DNA from: Hellea sp.
Lineage (GTDB): Bacteria; Pseudomonadota; Alphaproteobacteria; Caulobacterales; Maricaulaceae
Assembly: GCA_028224375.1 (NCBI GenBank)
Contig: JAOIVW010000019.1
Coordinates: forward strand, 1 to 60,609
DNA length: 60,609 nucleotides
Direction: 5' to 3'
Part shown: piece after piece, positions 52,871-60,609 of the stretch
Layout of the letters: each line of letters begins with the position of its first letter
Numbering within the stretch: position 1 is the first letter of the stretch
Notes under the pieces: generated by a model
Told to the model about the DNA's origin: nothing
The model's database searches: none
The model's input: the letters and a program-made list of their open reading frames with translations, nothing else
Translations under genes and position numbers: made by a program

Positions 52871-53142
52871 CAGGTGTTTTGGAAGTCGCAAGGCGATGGA
52901 TTTAATTAGGTCAACAGAACCAAAATATTAGTATATCATCAAACCAAGATTGCTCCGCTGAATACACCACTTGGTTGATGTCGGACGAAATTACGGCAGT
53001 TCGGTTTGGAGTGAATTCAATTTTCGCTTGGTGTAATGTCTTTTTTTTGTTAGTCCATCGCTCTAATATCTTTTTTAGTGTATCGCTTTCATATCGAAAA
53101 ACTCTCAGAGTTATCTAAGTTGATTTTGAAGGTAAAACTTTT
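52871..53142. promoter_or_regulatory. AT-rich upstream region of the SDR gene
   Basis: No gene is seen. It has an imperfect repeat of about 27 bp (T-run, ATCGCTCTAATATC, T-run, ATCGCTTTCATATC) at about 53040-53095 and an AACTC-TCA-GAGTT inverted repeat (53100-53112) just before the SDR gene. These may be promoter or operator elements. Confidence 0.35.
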
Positions 53143-54108
53143 ATGGCAAATTCTCAACTACGCGCCGGATTGATTGGGTATACGGGCTTCGTTGGCGGTC
53201 AACTCATGCAGCAACGTGAGTTTTCGCACCTTTACAATAGTCGCTCAATAAATAAACTTGCTGGTCAAGACCTTGATTTGCTTGTTTGTGCAGGAGCTCC
53301 AGCAGTCATGTGGGCGGCAAATAAAGATTCAAAAGGCGATTGGGCTAATTTATCAACTATCGTAGATGCCGTGTCCAAGGCACGCATCAAAACTCTCGTT
53401 TTGATCTCATCGATAGCTGTGTTTGACGACATGGCGGCAGGATACACAGAAGGTTTCGCGAAGTTTGAAACGGTCTCAGCGTATGGTCGCAATCGACGTA
53501 GATTAGAGTTAGAACTCGAAAATTATTGCGAGCGAATTGTCATTCTTCGCCTTCCAGCTCTTTTTGGATCTGGTCTCAAGAAAAACTTCCTATTCGACAT
53601 TGCTAATCCTGTTCCATCATATCTCACCAAAGACAAGCACGATTATTTTATCAGTGAAGCCACAGAGGCTGAACGCGCGGCCGCGGGCACCTTATTTAGG
53701 TGGAATGATAACTTGGGAATGTTCGCGTTCGATCGAACTGAGGCTGCTCAGGATGGTCTCGGCAAACTTGTCGAAAAGGCTATAATAAGGGGTGGAATGG
53801 AGTCTGTATTATTCACAAATAGTGAGAGCCAATTTCAGTTTTATAACGTTGCTCGCTTATGGCAAGATATCAATACAGCTTTATTAAATAACCTGCATAC
53901 AGTGAATTTCGGCTCACCCCCATTCCGCGCTGCAGACGTTCATCACGCATTGACCGGTCGCCCGTTTGAGAATAAAGGACCTAAATGTATTATGCAGGAC
54001 ATTCGCTCAGAGTTCGCATCGATATATCAAGGAAATCCGCCATATATGTCCGACTACGCTAGCACGATGAGTGACTTGATCGAATTTCACTTAAATAATA
54101 AATCTTAG
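53143..54108 (+). CDS. Extended SDR NAD(P)-dependent sugar epimerase/dehydratase-like
   Basis: The 321-aa protein has GYTGFVG (12-18), a degenerate Rossmann motif, and ISSIAVFDD as the Ser motif. At the catalytic Tyr-x-x-x-Lys position it reads Y-G-R-N-R (Tyr about 112), so the lysine is replaced by arginine. That could alter activity. It also lacks a typical second nucleotide motif in the expected place. ATG has AAGG about 9 nt upstream. It probably works on a nucleotide sugar for the island glycan, with reaction uncertain. Confidence 0.75.
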   Translation: MANSQLRAGLIGYTGFVGGQLMQQREFSHLYNSRSINKLAGQDLDLLVCAGAPAVMWAANKDSKGDWANLSTIVDAVSKARIKTLVLISSIAVFDDMAAGYTEGFAKFETVSAYGRNRRRLELELENYCERIVILRLPALFGSGLKKNFLFDIANPVPSYLTKDKHDYFISEATEAERAAAGTLFRWNDNLGMFAFDRTEAAQDGLGKLVEKAIIRGGMESVLFTNSESQFQFYNVARLWQDINTALLNNLHTVNFGSPPFRAADVHHALTGRPFENKGPKCIMQDIRSEFASIYQGNPPYMSDYASTMSDLIEFHLNNKS

Positions 54109-54352
54109 ATTTGAAACTTGCCTTTTCTACATTAGGAGCTGTTCAAAAAAACGGTGAAGGTGGTGCTACTATTATTAGTTCAAGTCGAGTGTCCTCTGAG
54201 ATAGTCCTTTTGAATTAGGCCGTTTCCTAAGGTATGTTTATGATACTTTTGAAGAGAAAACGATATGAGTAAACGTAGACAATCTAGTGATGTGATGTGC
54301 CCCAAGCTTTGTAGACACTTTGTTTGGTAAAACTGAAAGCAAGGAGAGTGTC

Positions 54353-54695
54353 TTACGGGCGGTCGATCTCCGCCTGTGCGAAATATGCCGATGCCTTGCG
54401 CAATATCTCATTGGCTTGTCGCAGCTCTTTGTTCTCGCGCTCCAATGCCTTCAGCTTGGCGTCCGCATCTGTCGTCACGCCCGGTCTGCCACCAGCATAA
54501 ATCTCCGCTCGTTTAATCCAATTGTGAAGCGTCTGCGTTGCACATCCAATCTTGGGCGCTATCGACTCAATAGCCGCCCAACGGGACGTATGTTCGCCTT
54601 GATGCTCCATCACCATCCGAATGGCCCGCGCAAGCACCCTGTGTATCTGCGAAGCAAATGATACGGGGTGAAAATCTATTCCTCGTTTTGCTCAT
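54353..54695 (-). pseudogene. IS3-family OrfA remnant, disrupted
   Basis: The frame ends with [21 protein letters not shown] and upstream has [30 protein letters not shown], the OrfA (HTH_Tnp_1) signature. The genuine start [10 protein letters not shown] is at 54695, but about 30 extra bases with a shift separate it from the rest, and no OrfB follows. So it is a dead copy. Confidence 0.75.
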
Positions 54696-54726
54696 AATGG
54701 CTCATGTTGCTCATAATGGCTCATGC
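54689..54726. repeat. 19-bp tandem repeat at the IS3 OrfA start
   Basis: TGCTCATAATGGCTCATGT (54689-54707) is followed directly by the same sequence with one change at the last base (54708-54726). It overlaps the OrfA start codon on the minus strand, probably a slippage duplication. Confidence 0.6.
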
Positions 54727-55138
54727 TACTATACATTAGAAGTCTCTGGCAAACCCGGGGCGGTTCAGAGCCGTGACTGGTAGTTTCGTGGTGGCTGCAA
54801 GCAACTCGGTACTCGCTTTAATGTAGTTTCCTAGGCACAAGTCCTGCCCGCCGCCTTGAATGGCCCCAAAGATGAGGCCTCTACCAAAGAAAGATATCAC
54901 GTAAGAGCTGTAAAGCCCCCTAGTCATAAATGCGGCCTTAAGGACAAATTACTGAATCGAGAAGCCTTCGGCTCAGGACTCTCATTAGAAAACAGATCGC
55001 TGACTTCAAACAAACAAGAATTGGACATGTTTTATTGCTATCATATAAGATGTTTGTGTAATAGCGGTATATATAAAGGCCATGCATAGCGGACATATAG
55101 GTCTGCTTTTCGACACAAAACGAACAAGGTTCAATTTA
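54727..55138. other. Region without a convincing gene, upstream of the GT-C gene
   Basis: Open frames here (for example 54736-54927 on the minus strand) lack ribosome binding sites and known motifs, although the peptide end LNRPGFARDF resembles transposase-linked sequence. The promoter of the GT-C gene should lie here; no clear pair of boxes was identified. Confidence 0.35.
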
Positions 55139-58100
55139 ATGGTTCGGCTTTCAAAATTCTTCCTTCTTTTGGTTGCGGTAGCGGTAGTTTCAGGGTTTTT
55201 TGGATATTTTGCCTGGAGCCTGCTGGGCCATGTCGGGCATGCGCGAGAGTTTTCGATTTCTCAGTCTATCTATATGGATCAGGCTAAATCGCGCGACCTT
55301 CTTGTATTATATATGTTCTTAGCGCTGTCAGCCGTAGGGACCCTTGGGCTCTACACCCTAGCGCAACGGGACTTTGCGGTTTTCTCTTTTGAAACCCTGC
55401 CAGACAGTGCGTTGAAAACCCTGATAGCCGCTATCATGTCGGTCTTATTTGTTCTGACGGGCGTTTCAGTTTTTATTGTTGCCGCGTTCTGGGCAGCCTT
55501 CATGTGTATTCGCGCGAGAGATGGGGGAGACGTCGGTCAACAGATGATTCTGATCGGCATTATCGCGTCAACACTCACACTTACATTAGATAACTTGACT
55601 CTACTCAATCTACGAATATCACTCTCATTGTCGTTTTTATTACTTGGAATCGCCTATTATTTTATACCGCAGAGAAAGATTTATCTGGGTCTTCTCGGAA
55701 GATTATGTTGTTACATTCTACTTCTCTGTTTGTTGTCTTTCGCGCCCTTCCATTGGCGCGCCGCAGCAAATAGCTTCACGGGTCTTGATATAGCGATATA
55801 TGGGACTGCGGCCATATCTCTTTTGAGTTTGGAAATGGCGTGTCGACGGGACCGGGAAAAGGAATTCTTTCGAGTTCCAGCAATTTTTCCTGGCTTAGCA
55901 ATGACCCTTCTGTTTATCCCGGAATTCAATAGTTTCGTGTTAAGTAATGATGCTTATCACTTCGGCGAGTACCTTATTTCATCGATCGTCGCTTTGAAAA
56001 ATAATCCTGGACTTTTTGATGGTCTATTACCACCACACGGGTTTGCGAATGCAGTGGCAGGCATATTAAGTGCTTTAGCCGGCGACGAAACAGCCGGCGG
56101 TGTGACATGGGCCCGCATATATATAATTCTTATTGGTCAGCTTTTTACTGCGACTTTGATTTTTGCCTTATTTCGTGGCCAGCTCATCAGCATCGGCGCG
56201 GCTCTAACGGTAGCAATTGCCCTCATTTACTCTCAGACCTATTTGTCAGTCATTCCGTTGTTGGGAATCCTCTTTGTCGGAAAAATGAAGTCAAATAAAA
56301 TAGCGGGTCCACTGACCGTCCTAATCGCAGCGGCTGCTATCTTTATATCGGGCGGTGTTGGTATTGGCGTCGCCATTAGTGGGTATCTTATTATTGCCGC
56401 TTATCGACTGCGACGGGACGGATTTAAATCCATCATTAATTTTGGTCTTTACGGATCGTTTGCTGGACTTCTCTTCATAATTCTCTTCCGACATGAAACA
56501 ATAGCTTGGATTTCATATCTTCTGACCTCGGCAGACACGAACCTCACACTTTATGGCTCTGCAGCAGGGGCGACAGAAAAACCGTTCTGGCTTTCACCGA
56601 CTTATGGCTTTCTCATTTTACCCTTAATTGCAGGGTGGTTCGCGCTGGGTGCCTATGTTCGTCCCGATGCAAGCAATTGGATTAAGCTCGGTCACGTCGT
56701 TTTACTCATTTTACCATTTTACCTTTTTTGCGTCATTTTAAATTCTTATGCCTTTGGCCGGATTGATCCAACAAGCAAAAGAGCATTGATTGTAACTCTT
56801 CTTGGAGGAATATTGCTGATTGGATTTGCGGCGATAAACCTTAGCCGAAAATCTGAACAAATGGCTGTTTTGTTGAGTTCAGTTTTTGTTACAGTTCCAA
56901 TTATTATGGTGGGATCGACACCCTGGCCATCATTACTTAACCCAACAGCGCAATCGACTTTATTTCCTATTCTTCCTAGCGAACAGATTAACTTGCCGGA
57001 CCAATCCGCCGAGCTGGGGCTCCCCCGATTAGGCCATGTTGTTATGGCTGAGAATACGAAAACTGATATTCTTCGATTTGACAAAATTATGAAAGCGTTT
57101 GGGCCCGATGTTTCAGTGGCAGACCTCAGCAATCGAAGCGCATTATTCTATTACACTGATTTAGAGTGGAATATGCGTCTCTCTAGCGCTTACAATGCTG
57201 CTGCTATGGATTTCCAACACCTGGTTCTAGAGGGCTGGAAAGACATGCCCCCAGATGTTTTTGTCGTTAGCAACTTTAACTATGAACACGACGGTTATAC
57301 TCTCCCACTGCGCAGCCATTTCCTATACCGATATTTAATTACCAATTTTGTGCCGATTAACCTTGGAGAGGTCGTTTTAGGGATTCGGAAAGACGCAAGC
57401 CCTGAGATATTGTCCAGCCTTGTTTATAGCTTGCCCCACTACACAGATTTGAACTGGACGAACGGGATTGCGAATGCAGTCCAAGAACAAAAATGGAGCT
57501 TCTTTTTGTTTGAACCAATGGCGGGGTACTTCAATGTTGGTGATGTATTAAACTTTAGCGACGGTATATCGCGGACAATTACAGGGAAATCGGGCTTAAA
57601 CTTCCAAGTTGATGGCCCACCGCTATCGCAACAAGCACCCCACTTAACATTCCAGCGGGAAATGCCCAAAACGGGCAATATTTCTTCAGCATCATTCGAA
57701 ACTGAAGCTAACCTCAGAGACGCATGGGCCAAGGTATTTACATTCCGGAATTTTAACCGACTTCCATCTGCATGGGGTCGGTCAGCAGCGCGTTTAAAGT
57801 CCGAAATGCAACCAGGCTCCGATGTTCCGCTCAGTTTGAATGGCACGTCTGATGTTTCTCCCTTAGAGCAACCAGAGGGCATGTTATCTTCAAAGTGGCA
57901 AATAACAGGGCCTGACCCTTATTGGTCAATCGAATTCGAAACGCCCGTTGATCCGCGTGAGAGAGGATTGCTCCAATTTGATTTGTCCTGTCTGTCTGCT
58001 GGCGCGGTAATTTCGGCGCAGGTTTTTTGGAAATCAGCTGATGAAGACTATAATGAACAGGATAGCATTGTAATGACCCTATCACATCGGAGAAATATAG

Positions 58101-58252
58101 TGCCTTTGGATGCGACTCCAAGCTGGTTGCTAGCTGACGAAATTATAGGTCTTAGGCTAGATCTAAATTCGCCAATTGAGTCATGTGGCGCGGCGACACT
58201 TGATAATGTGATCTTATCACAGCGAAACATGGAAGTTTTTTCAGAGCAATAG
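55139..58252 (+). CDS. Large GT-C-like polytopic membrane protein (GtrC-like role)
   Basis: The 1037-aa protein has 14 or more predicted transmembrane helices in its first 600 residues and a long soluble C-terminal part (about 600-1037). Near the first large external loop is NDAYHFGEYL, an Asp/His/Glu motif as in GT-C lipid-linked sugar transferases. The C-terminal region has two beta-rich segments that look like extracytoplasmic sugar-binding or sandwich domains. The frame opens at 55082, but the ATG at 55139 has AAGG 9 nt upstream and starts directly before the first helix. Together with GtrA and GT2 it would transfer a sugar from a polyprenyl carrier to a surface glycan. Confidence 0.75.
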   Translation: MVRLSKFFLLLVAVAVVSGFFGYFAWSLLGHVGHAREFSISQSIYMDQAKSRDLLVLYMFLALSAVGTLGLYTLAQRDFAVFSFETLPDSALKTLIAAIMSVLFVLTGVSVFIVAAFWAAFMCIRARDGGDVGQQMILIGIIASTLTLTLDNLTLLNLRISLSLSFLLLGIAYYFIPQRKIYLGLLGRLCCYILLLCLLSFAPFHWRAAANSFTGLDIAIYGTAAISLLSLEMACRRDREKEFFRVPAIFPGLAMTLLFIPEFNSFVLSNDAYHFGEYLISSIVALKNNPGLFDGLLPPHGFANAVAGILSALAGDETAGGVTWARIYIILIGQLFTATLIFALFRGQLISIGAALTVAIALIYSQTYLSVIPLLGILFVGKMKSNKIAGPLTVLIAAAAIFISGGVGIGVAISGYLIIAAYRLRRDGFKSIINFGLYGSFAGLLFIILFRHETIAWISYLLTSADTNLTLYGSAAGATEKPFWLSPTYGFLILPLIAGWFALGAYVRPDASNWIKLGHVVLLILPFYLFCVILNSYAFGRIDPTSKRALIVTLLGGILLIGFAAINLSRKSEQMAVLLSSVFVTVPIIMVGSTPWPSLLNPTAQSTLFPILPSEQINLPDQSAELGLPRLGHVVMAENTKTDILRFDKIMKAFGPDVSVADLSNRSALFYYTDLEWNMRLSSAYNAAAMDFQHLVLEGWKDMPPDVFVVSNFNYEHDGYTLPLRSHFLYRYLITNFVPINLGEVVLGIRKDASPEILSSLVYSLPHYTDLNWTNGIANAVQEQKWSFFLFEPMAGYFNVGDVLNFSDGISRTITGKSGLNFQVDGPPLSQQAPHLTFQREMPKTGNISSASFETEANLRDAWAKVFTFRNFNRLPSAWGRSAARLKSEMQPGSDVPLSLNGTSDVSPLEQPEGMLSSKWQITGPDPYWSIEFETPVDPRERGLLQFDLSCLSAGAVISAQVFWKSADEDYNEQDSIVMTLSHRRNIVPLDATPSWLLADEIIGLRLDLNSPIESCGAATLDNVILSQRNMEVFSEQ

Positions 58253-58471
58253 CGGTAAAATGGAGAAACCTTTGACAGAGATTGACGGGAATTAAAAGCT
58301 TCCTGCGTTTGCTACACAAGTTCGCAAAATTGGACGCTGGTAATGTTTGAGATTGCGGCTGTAATTCGCTTGAATAAATCAAAGCATCAGAACTATTGGG
58401 GATTAGCCCGCCTATTCACAACGTTCAGATTGGCCATAAATAAGACTATGCTAGATTGTCGCACTGTTTGA
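58253..58471. other. Intergenic region at the right end of the island
   Basis: I see no gene, RNA or terminator that can be defended. It leads into the possible integrase tail and attR. Confidence 0.35.
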
Positions 58472-58582
58472 GGTGGAAGCCATCCTTTCTTGCAAAAACG
58501 TGAACACTCTTTAGGTCTTATTTTAGGTCATGCTGATTTGTTGTGTCAGAATATCTATATCTATCATACAATTAGATTGTAA
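58472..58582 (+). pseudogene. Possible C-terminal remnant of a second tyrosine recombinase
   Basis: Thirty-six codons ending in TAA, 3 bp before the attR core, contain LILGHAD followed by IYIYHT. This recalls the LLGHxxxxTTxxYxH end of tyrosine recombinases. The tail is short and the spacing between the motifs is compressed, so this is a weak call. Confidence 0.3.
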
Positions 58583-58585
58583 CCG

Positions 58586-58599
58586 TGGAGGTGAGGATG
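58586..58599. other. attR within tRNA-Ser 3' end
   Basis: The 14-bp sequence identical to attL covers the CCA, discriminator, acceptor strand and first T-arm bases of the tRNA on the minus strand. Confidence 0.75.
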
Positions 58600-58676
58600 G
58601 GATTCGAACCCACGTTAGGCTATTAACCTAAACACGCTTTCCAAGCGTGCGCCTTAAACCACTCGGCCACCTCACC
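58586..58676 (-). tRNA. tRNA-Ser (anticodon GGA)
   Basis: The 91-nt gene folds as a class II tRNA: acceptor GGTGAGG/CCTCACC, anticodon loop TTGGAAA with GGA, long variable arm (TTTAGGTTAATAGCCTAA region), T-loop TTCGAAT, and an encoded CCA at 58588-58586. Base 73 before CCA is T rather than the usual G of tRNA-Ser, and the T-stem has one G-T pair (GTGGG/CCCAT). Both sites are inside or next to the recombination core shared with attL. Confidence 0.95.
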
Positions 58677-58698
58677 ATCAGTGTCTGCGGAAGCGAGC

Positions 58699-58726
58699 GA
58701 TATAGCGGTTTTCTACGACATCTCAA
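58699..58726 (-). promoter_or_regulatory. Promoter of tRNA-Ser
   Basis: On the minus strand TTGAGA (58726-58721) and TATATC (58704-58699) are separated by 16 bp. The -10 box ends 22 bp before the mature tRNA 5' end, a normal distance. Confidence 0.55.
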
Positions 58727-58789
58727 GCCCTTAAGAACGATTCGACAGATGTTATTTCACTTGATAAACTTACATTAAGTGGAGGGTGA

Positions 58790-59917
58790 ATGGACAACAT
58801 TCTGACAATTGGGGTTGAAGAAGAATATCTTCTCGTCTGTCCAGAGACGGGCAAGGCGGTTAAAAATCCTCCCAAAGGCTTTATGAAAATCTGTCGCGAG
58901 CGTATTGGCGAACGGGTGACGCCGGAATTTCTACGCTGCCAAATTGAAATCGCTACAGGCATTTGTGAAACTGTCAGTCAGGCCCGTGCTGAAATTGCTG
59001 ACCTGCGGGGCACTATCGCAGAAATCGCCATAGATCATGACATGCGCTTGATGGCGGCATCGACCCATCCCTTCACGCCTTGGAAAACACAGCAAGCTAC
59101 CGAGGGCGAGCGTTACAAACAGCTCGATACAGATATGCAAGGCGCGATACGGCGCATGATGATTTGCGGTATGCATGTACATATAGGTTTGGAAAACCCT
59201 GAGCACCGCATCGATGTGCAAAACCAGATGCGCTATTTCCTGCCGCATATGCTGGCCCTGTCGACAAGCTCGCCTTTCTGGGAAGGGCATCTGATGGGCA
59301 TGAAATCATACCGCCTGTCTGTCTTTGACGGTATGCCGCGAACAGGTATTCCTGAGGAAATCGATAGCTATGGTGAATATGAGAGATTGATTAACACCAT
59401 TGTAAAAGCGGGCGCGATTGAGGATAGCTCAAAAATCTGGTGGGACATTCGCCCATCTGAGAAATTTCCAACACTTGAAATGCGCGTCTGCGATATCTGC
59501 ACCAAGCTGGATGATGCGATGACCATCGCCGCGATTTATCAGTCTTTGACGCGGCGAATATTGCGGCTCAAAAACAGTAATATGAAATGGCGCGTTTACC
59601 CAGCCTTTCTGATTTCCGAAAATCGCTGGATGGCACAGCGCCACGGCGTGAGTGGCCAGCTCATTGATTTTGGCACAGGTGACGCTGTCCCATTTTCCCA
59701 TCTTTTGGATGAGCTCATTGACTGGGTATCGGAAGACGCTGAAGCTTTAGGATGTCTTGATGAAGTTCTTAATGCCCGTAATATTGTGCTTGAAGGTTCG
59801 AGTGCTTGTCGTCAGGTTGATGTCTTTGAAGCGGCCAAGTCGCAGGGCGCGCCCAAGCGTCAAGCGCTGCAAGGCGTAGTCGCTCATTTGGTCAAAGAAA
59901 CTGTAGAAGGTTTGTAA
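58790..59917 (+). CDS. GCS2-type carboxylate-amine ligase (YbdK-like)
   Basis: The 375-aa protein belongs to the plant-type/YbdK glutamate-cysteine ligase superfamily: GVEEEYLLV (8-16), CQIEIATGICETV, CGMHVHIGL, and WWDIRPSEKFPTLEMRVCDICT. YbdK proteins have weak gamma-glutamylcysteine synthetase activity, and the true substrates are often unknown. ATG has GGAGG 5 nt upstream. The pairing with the N-formylglutamate amidohydrolase-like gene 40 bp downstream is common in alphaproteobacteria. Confidence 0.9.
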   Translation: MDNILTIGVEEEYLLVCPETGKAVKNPPKGFMKICRERIGERVTPEFLRCQIEIATGICETVSQARAEIADLRGTIAEIAIDHDMRLMAASTHPFTPWKTQQATEGERYKQLDTDMQGAIRRMMICGMHVHIGLENPEHRIDVQNQMRYFLPHMLALSTSSPFWEGHLMGMKSYRLSVFDGMPRTGIPEEIDSYGEYERLINTIVKAGAIEDSSKIWWDIRPSEKFPTLEMRVCDICTKLDDAMTIAAIYQSLTRRILRLKNSNMKWRVYPAFLISENRWMAQRHGVSGQLIDFGTGDAVPFSHLLDELIDWVSEDAEALGCLDEVLNARNIVLEGSSACRQVDVFEAAKSQGAPKRQALQGVVAHLVKETVEGL

Positions 59918-59957
59918 GAGCACTAGCCAAGCTAGGTGACTTTGTTATGACACGCCT

Positions 59958-60609
59958 ATGACATTAGCCTTTCACAAAATAGCCGCCGCGAAAGACACGC
60001 CCCTTTTCGTCTTTGGTGACCATGCGTCCAAGCACATCCCTGATGAGTATGATAATCTGGGACTGAGCGGCGATGATCTAACGCGTCACATTGCCTGGGA
60101 CATTGGGACGGAAACGATTGTGCGAGAGCTCTGCACCCATTTTGGCTGCGGCGGACAGGTCGCTGGCGTATCGCGCCTCGTCATTGATTTGAACCGCGAT
60201 GTGGAGATGCGCGGGCTTATTCCTGCCTCGAGTGACGGCTCGAAAATTCTTGGAAATGAAGATCTCTCACAAGCCGCACGCCACGACCGTATTGAGCGCT
60301 TTTATAATCCCTATCATGCCGCATTGGGAGAAGCTTTGGACCCGCTAGATGACCCGCTCGTTCTCTCCGTCCATAGCTTCACGCCTAAGCCTGATTTGGG
60401 TGAGGCGCGCTCTGTGGATATCGGCCTTTTGGTCAAACATGATACGGACAGCGCTGAGCAGATGCGCGAAACGCTTATGCGTCTGGGACGTGCTTTCAAG
60501 ATTGGTATAAATGAGCCTTATTCAGCCTATGATTTAAACCATACGATTGACGCGGCTGTGGCCCCGCGCGGGCTTCGCCATCTTGCAATTGAAGTACGTC
60601 AAGACCATA
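59958..60609 (+). CDS. N-formylglutamate amidohydrolase family protein (partial, runs off right edge)
   Basis: The frame is open from ATG 59958 to the window edge (217 codons). It has FVFGDHASKHIPDEYDNLG near the N-terminus, GVSRLVIDLNR, VLSVHSFTP, and DIGLLVKHD, which match the N-formylglutamate amidohydrolase/DUF1688-like HutG group (zinc-dependent). An earlier ATG at 59947 stops after four codons. It probably works with the YbdK-like ligase next door; the natural substrate may be another N-acylated amino acid. Confidence 0.87.
   Translation, partial: MTLAFHKIAAAKDTPLFVFGDHASKHIPDEYDNLGLSGDDLTRHIAWDIGTETIVRELCTHFGCGGQVAGVSRLVIDLNRDVEMRGLIPASSDGSKILGNEDLSQAARHDRIERFYNPYHAALGEALDPLDDPLVLSVHSFTPKPDLGEARSVDIGLLVKHDTDSAEQMRETLMRLGRAFKIGINEPYSAYDLNHTIDAAVAPRGLRHLAIEVRQDH

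Larger units (their letters stand above)
43888..58599. mobile_element. Integrated genomic island at tRNA-Ser(GGA), about 14.7 kb
   Basis: The island is bounded by perfect 14-bp direct repeats (43888-43901 and 58586-58599), the right one being the 3' end of tRNA-Ser. A tyrosine integrase starts 151 bp inside the left repeat. Between the repeats are an AlpA-like regulator, a HGGxSTG protein, a broken TetR gene, relics of three transposases, and a glycan-modification cargo. No conjugation or phage structural genes are seen, so it is a small integrative or mobilisable island, perhaps fixed now. Pre-insertion order would have been cysH - tRNA-Ser - carboxylate-amine ligase. Confidence 0.8.

Noticed and set aside
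54265..54330. Plus-strand start MSKRRQSSD after a purine-rich stretch
   Set aside because: Only about 20 codons before a stop; it resembles the start of several transposase OrfA proteins but cannot be supported further.
54736..54927. Minus-strand 63-codon frame ending LNRPGFARDF
   Set aside because: No ribosome binding site and no family recognised; it could be a transposase-linked relic, but the evidence is too thin.
59924..59936. CTAGC-CAA-GCTAG hairpin after the GCS2 ligase gene
   Set aside because: Stem of five with no T-run, inside a gap of 40 bp between co-directional genes; not a convincing terminator.
1..60609. CRISPR array, rRNA operon, replication or transfer origin
   Set aside because: No regularly spaced repeats, no rRNA-like sequence and no iteron or oriT-like structure was seen.

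Overview
The window looks like part of the chromosome of an alphaproteobacterium. The operons are dense and often overlap by 1 to 11 bases. Features that recur in aquatic alphaproteobacteria, such as Hyphomonadaceae-like lineages, are a MoxR-DUF58-DUF4350-DUF4129 operon, a GCS2-type ligase followed by an N-formylglutamate amidohydrolase, and several surface-glycan loci. The taxonomic placement is inference from gene content, not from a marker gene.

Region 1 (1-23.5 kb) is a surface-glycan locus. A divergent block makes a CMP-activated nonulosonic (legionaminic or sialic acid-like) sugar: 4,6-dehydratase, aminotransferase, CBS-nucleotidyltransferase and CMP-sugar synthetase on the minus strand, and NeuB, NeuC and NeuD homologues on the plus strand. 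A family 2 glycosyltransferase runs off the left edge. A long minus-strand set follows: a Gfo/Idh-type protein, three large GT-B-like proteins of 683, 1278 and 792 aa, a 55-aa microprotein, a PhyH-type dioxygenase, an ABC-exporter-like protein with a degraded nucleotide-binding domain, and an MBOAT-SGNH O-acyltransferase pair.

Region 2 (23.6-36.9 kb) is housekeeping-like: the coupled RDD-SpoIIM-DUF58-MoxR-DUF4350-DUF4129 membrane operon, a ZntB-like metal transporter, a PabB-PabC fusion (folate), 5-oxoprolinase PxpABC, a TSUP transporter and a BaiN/YhiN-type flavoprotein.

Region 3 (37.1-42.9 kb) is the most striking part. One minus-strand operon has every class of component of a Dlt-type acyl relay: adenylate-forming ligase, carrier protein, SGNH protein, MBOAT, and a 41-aa one-helix peptide ending in PFRYLFF that resembles DltX. 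Its first gene is a two-domain flavodoxin/FMN-reductase-like protein with a four-cysteine cluster. The acyl group and its acceptor are unknown. cysH is divergent from this operon.

Region 4 (43.888-58.599 kb) is an integrated island. It lies between two perfect copies of a 14-bp sequence, one of them forming the 3' end of tRNA-Ser(GGA). It carries a tyrosine integrase next to the left copy, an AlpA-like HTH protein, a HGGxSTG protein with a G9 tract, a broken TetR gene, relics of IS3- and IS6-type transposases, and a cargo resembling Gtr glycan-modification cassettes (GT2, GtrA, FAD enzyme, GtrB-like protein, sugar isomerase, SDR epimerase, 1037-aa GT-C-like protein). To the right of the tRNA the chromosome resumes with a GCS2-type carboxylate-amine ligase and an N-formylglutamate amidohydrolase cut by the window edge.
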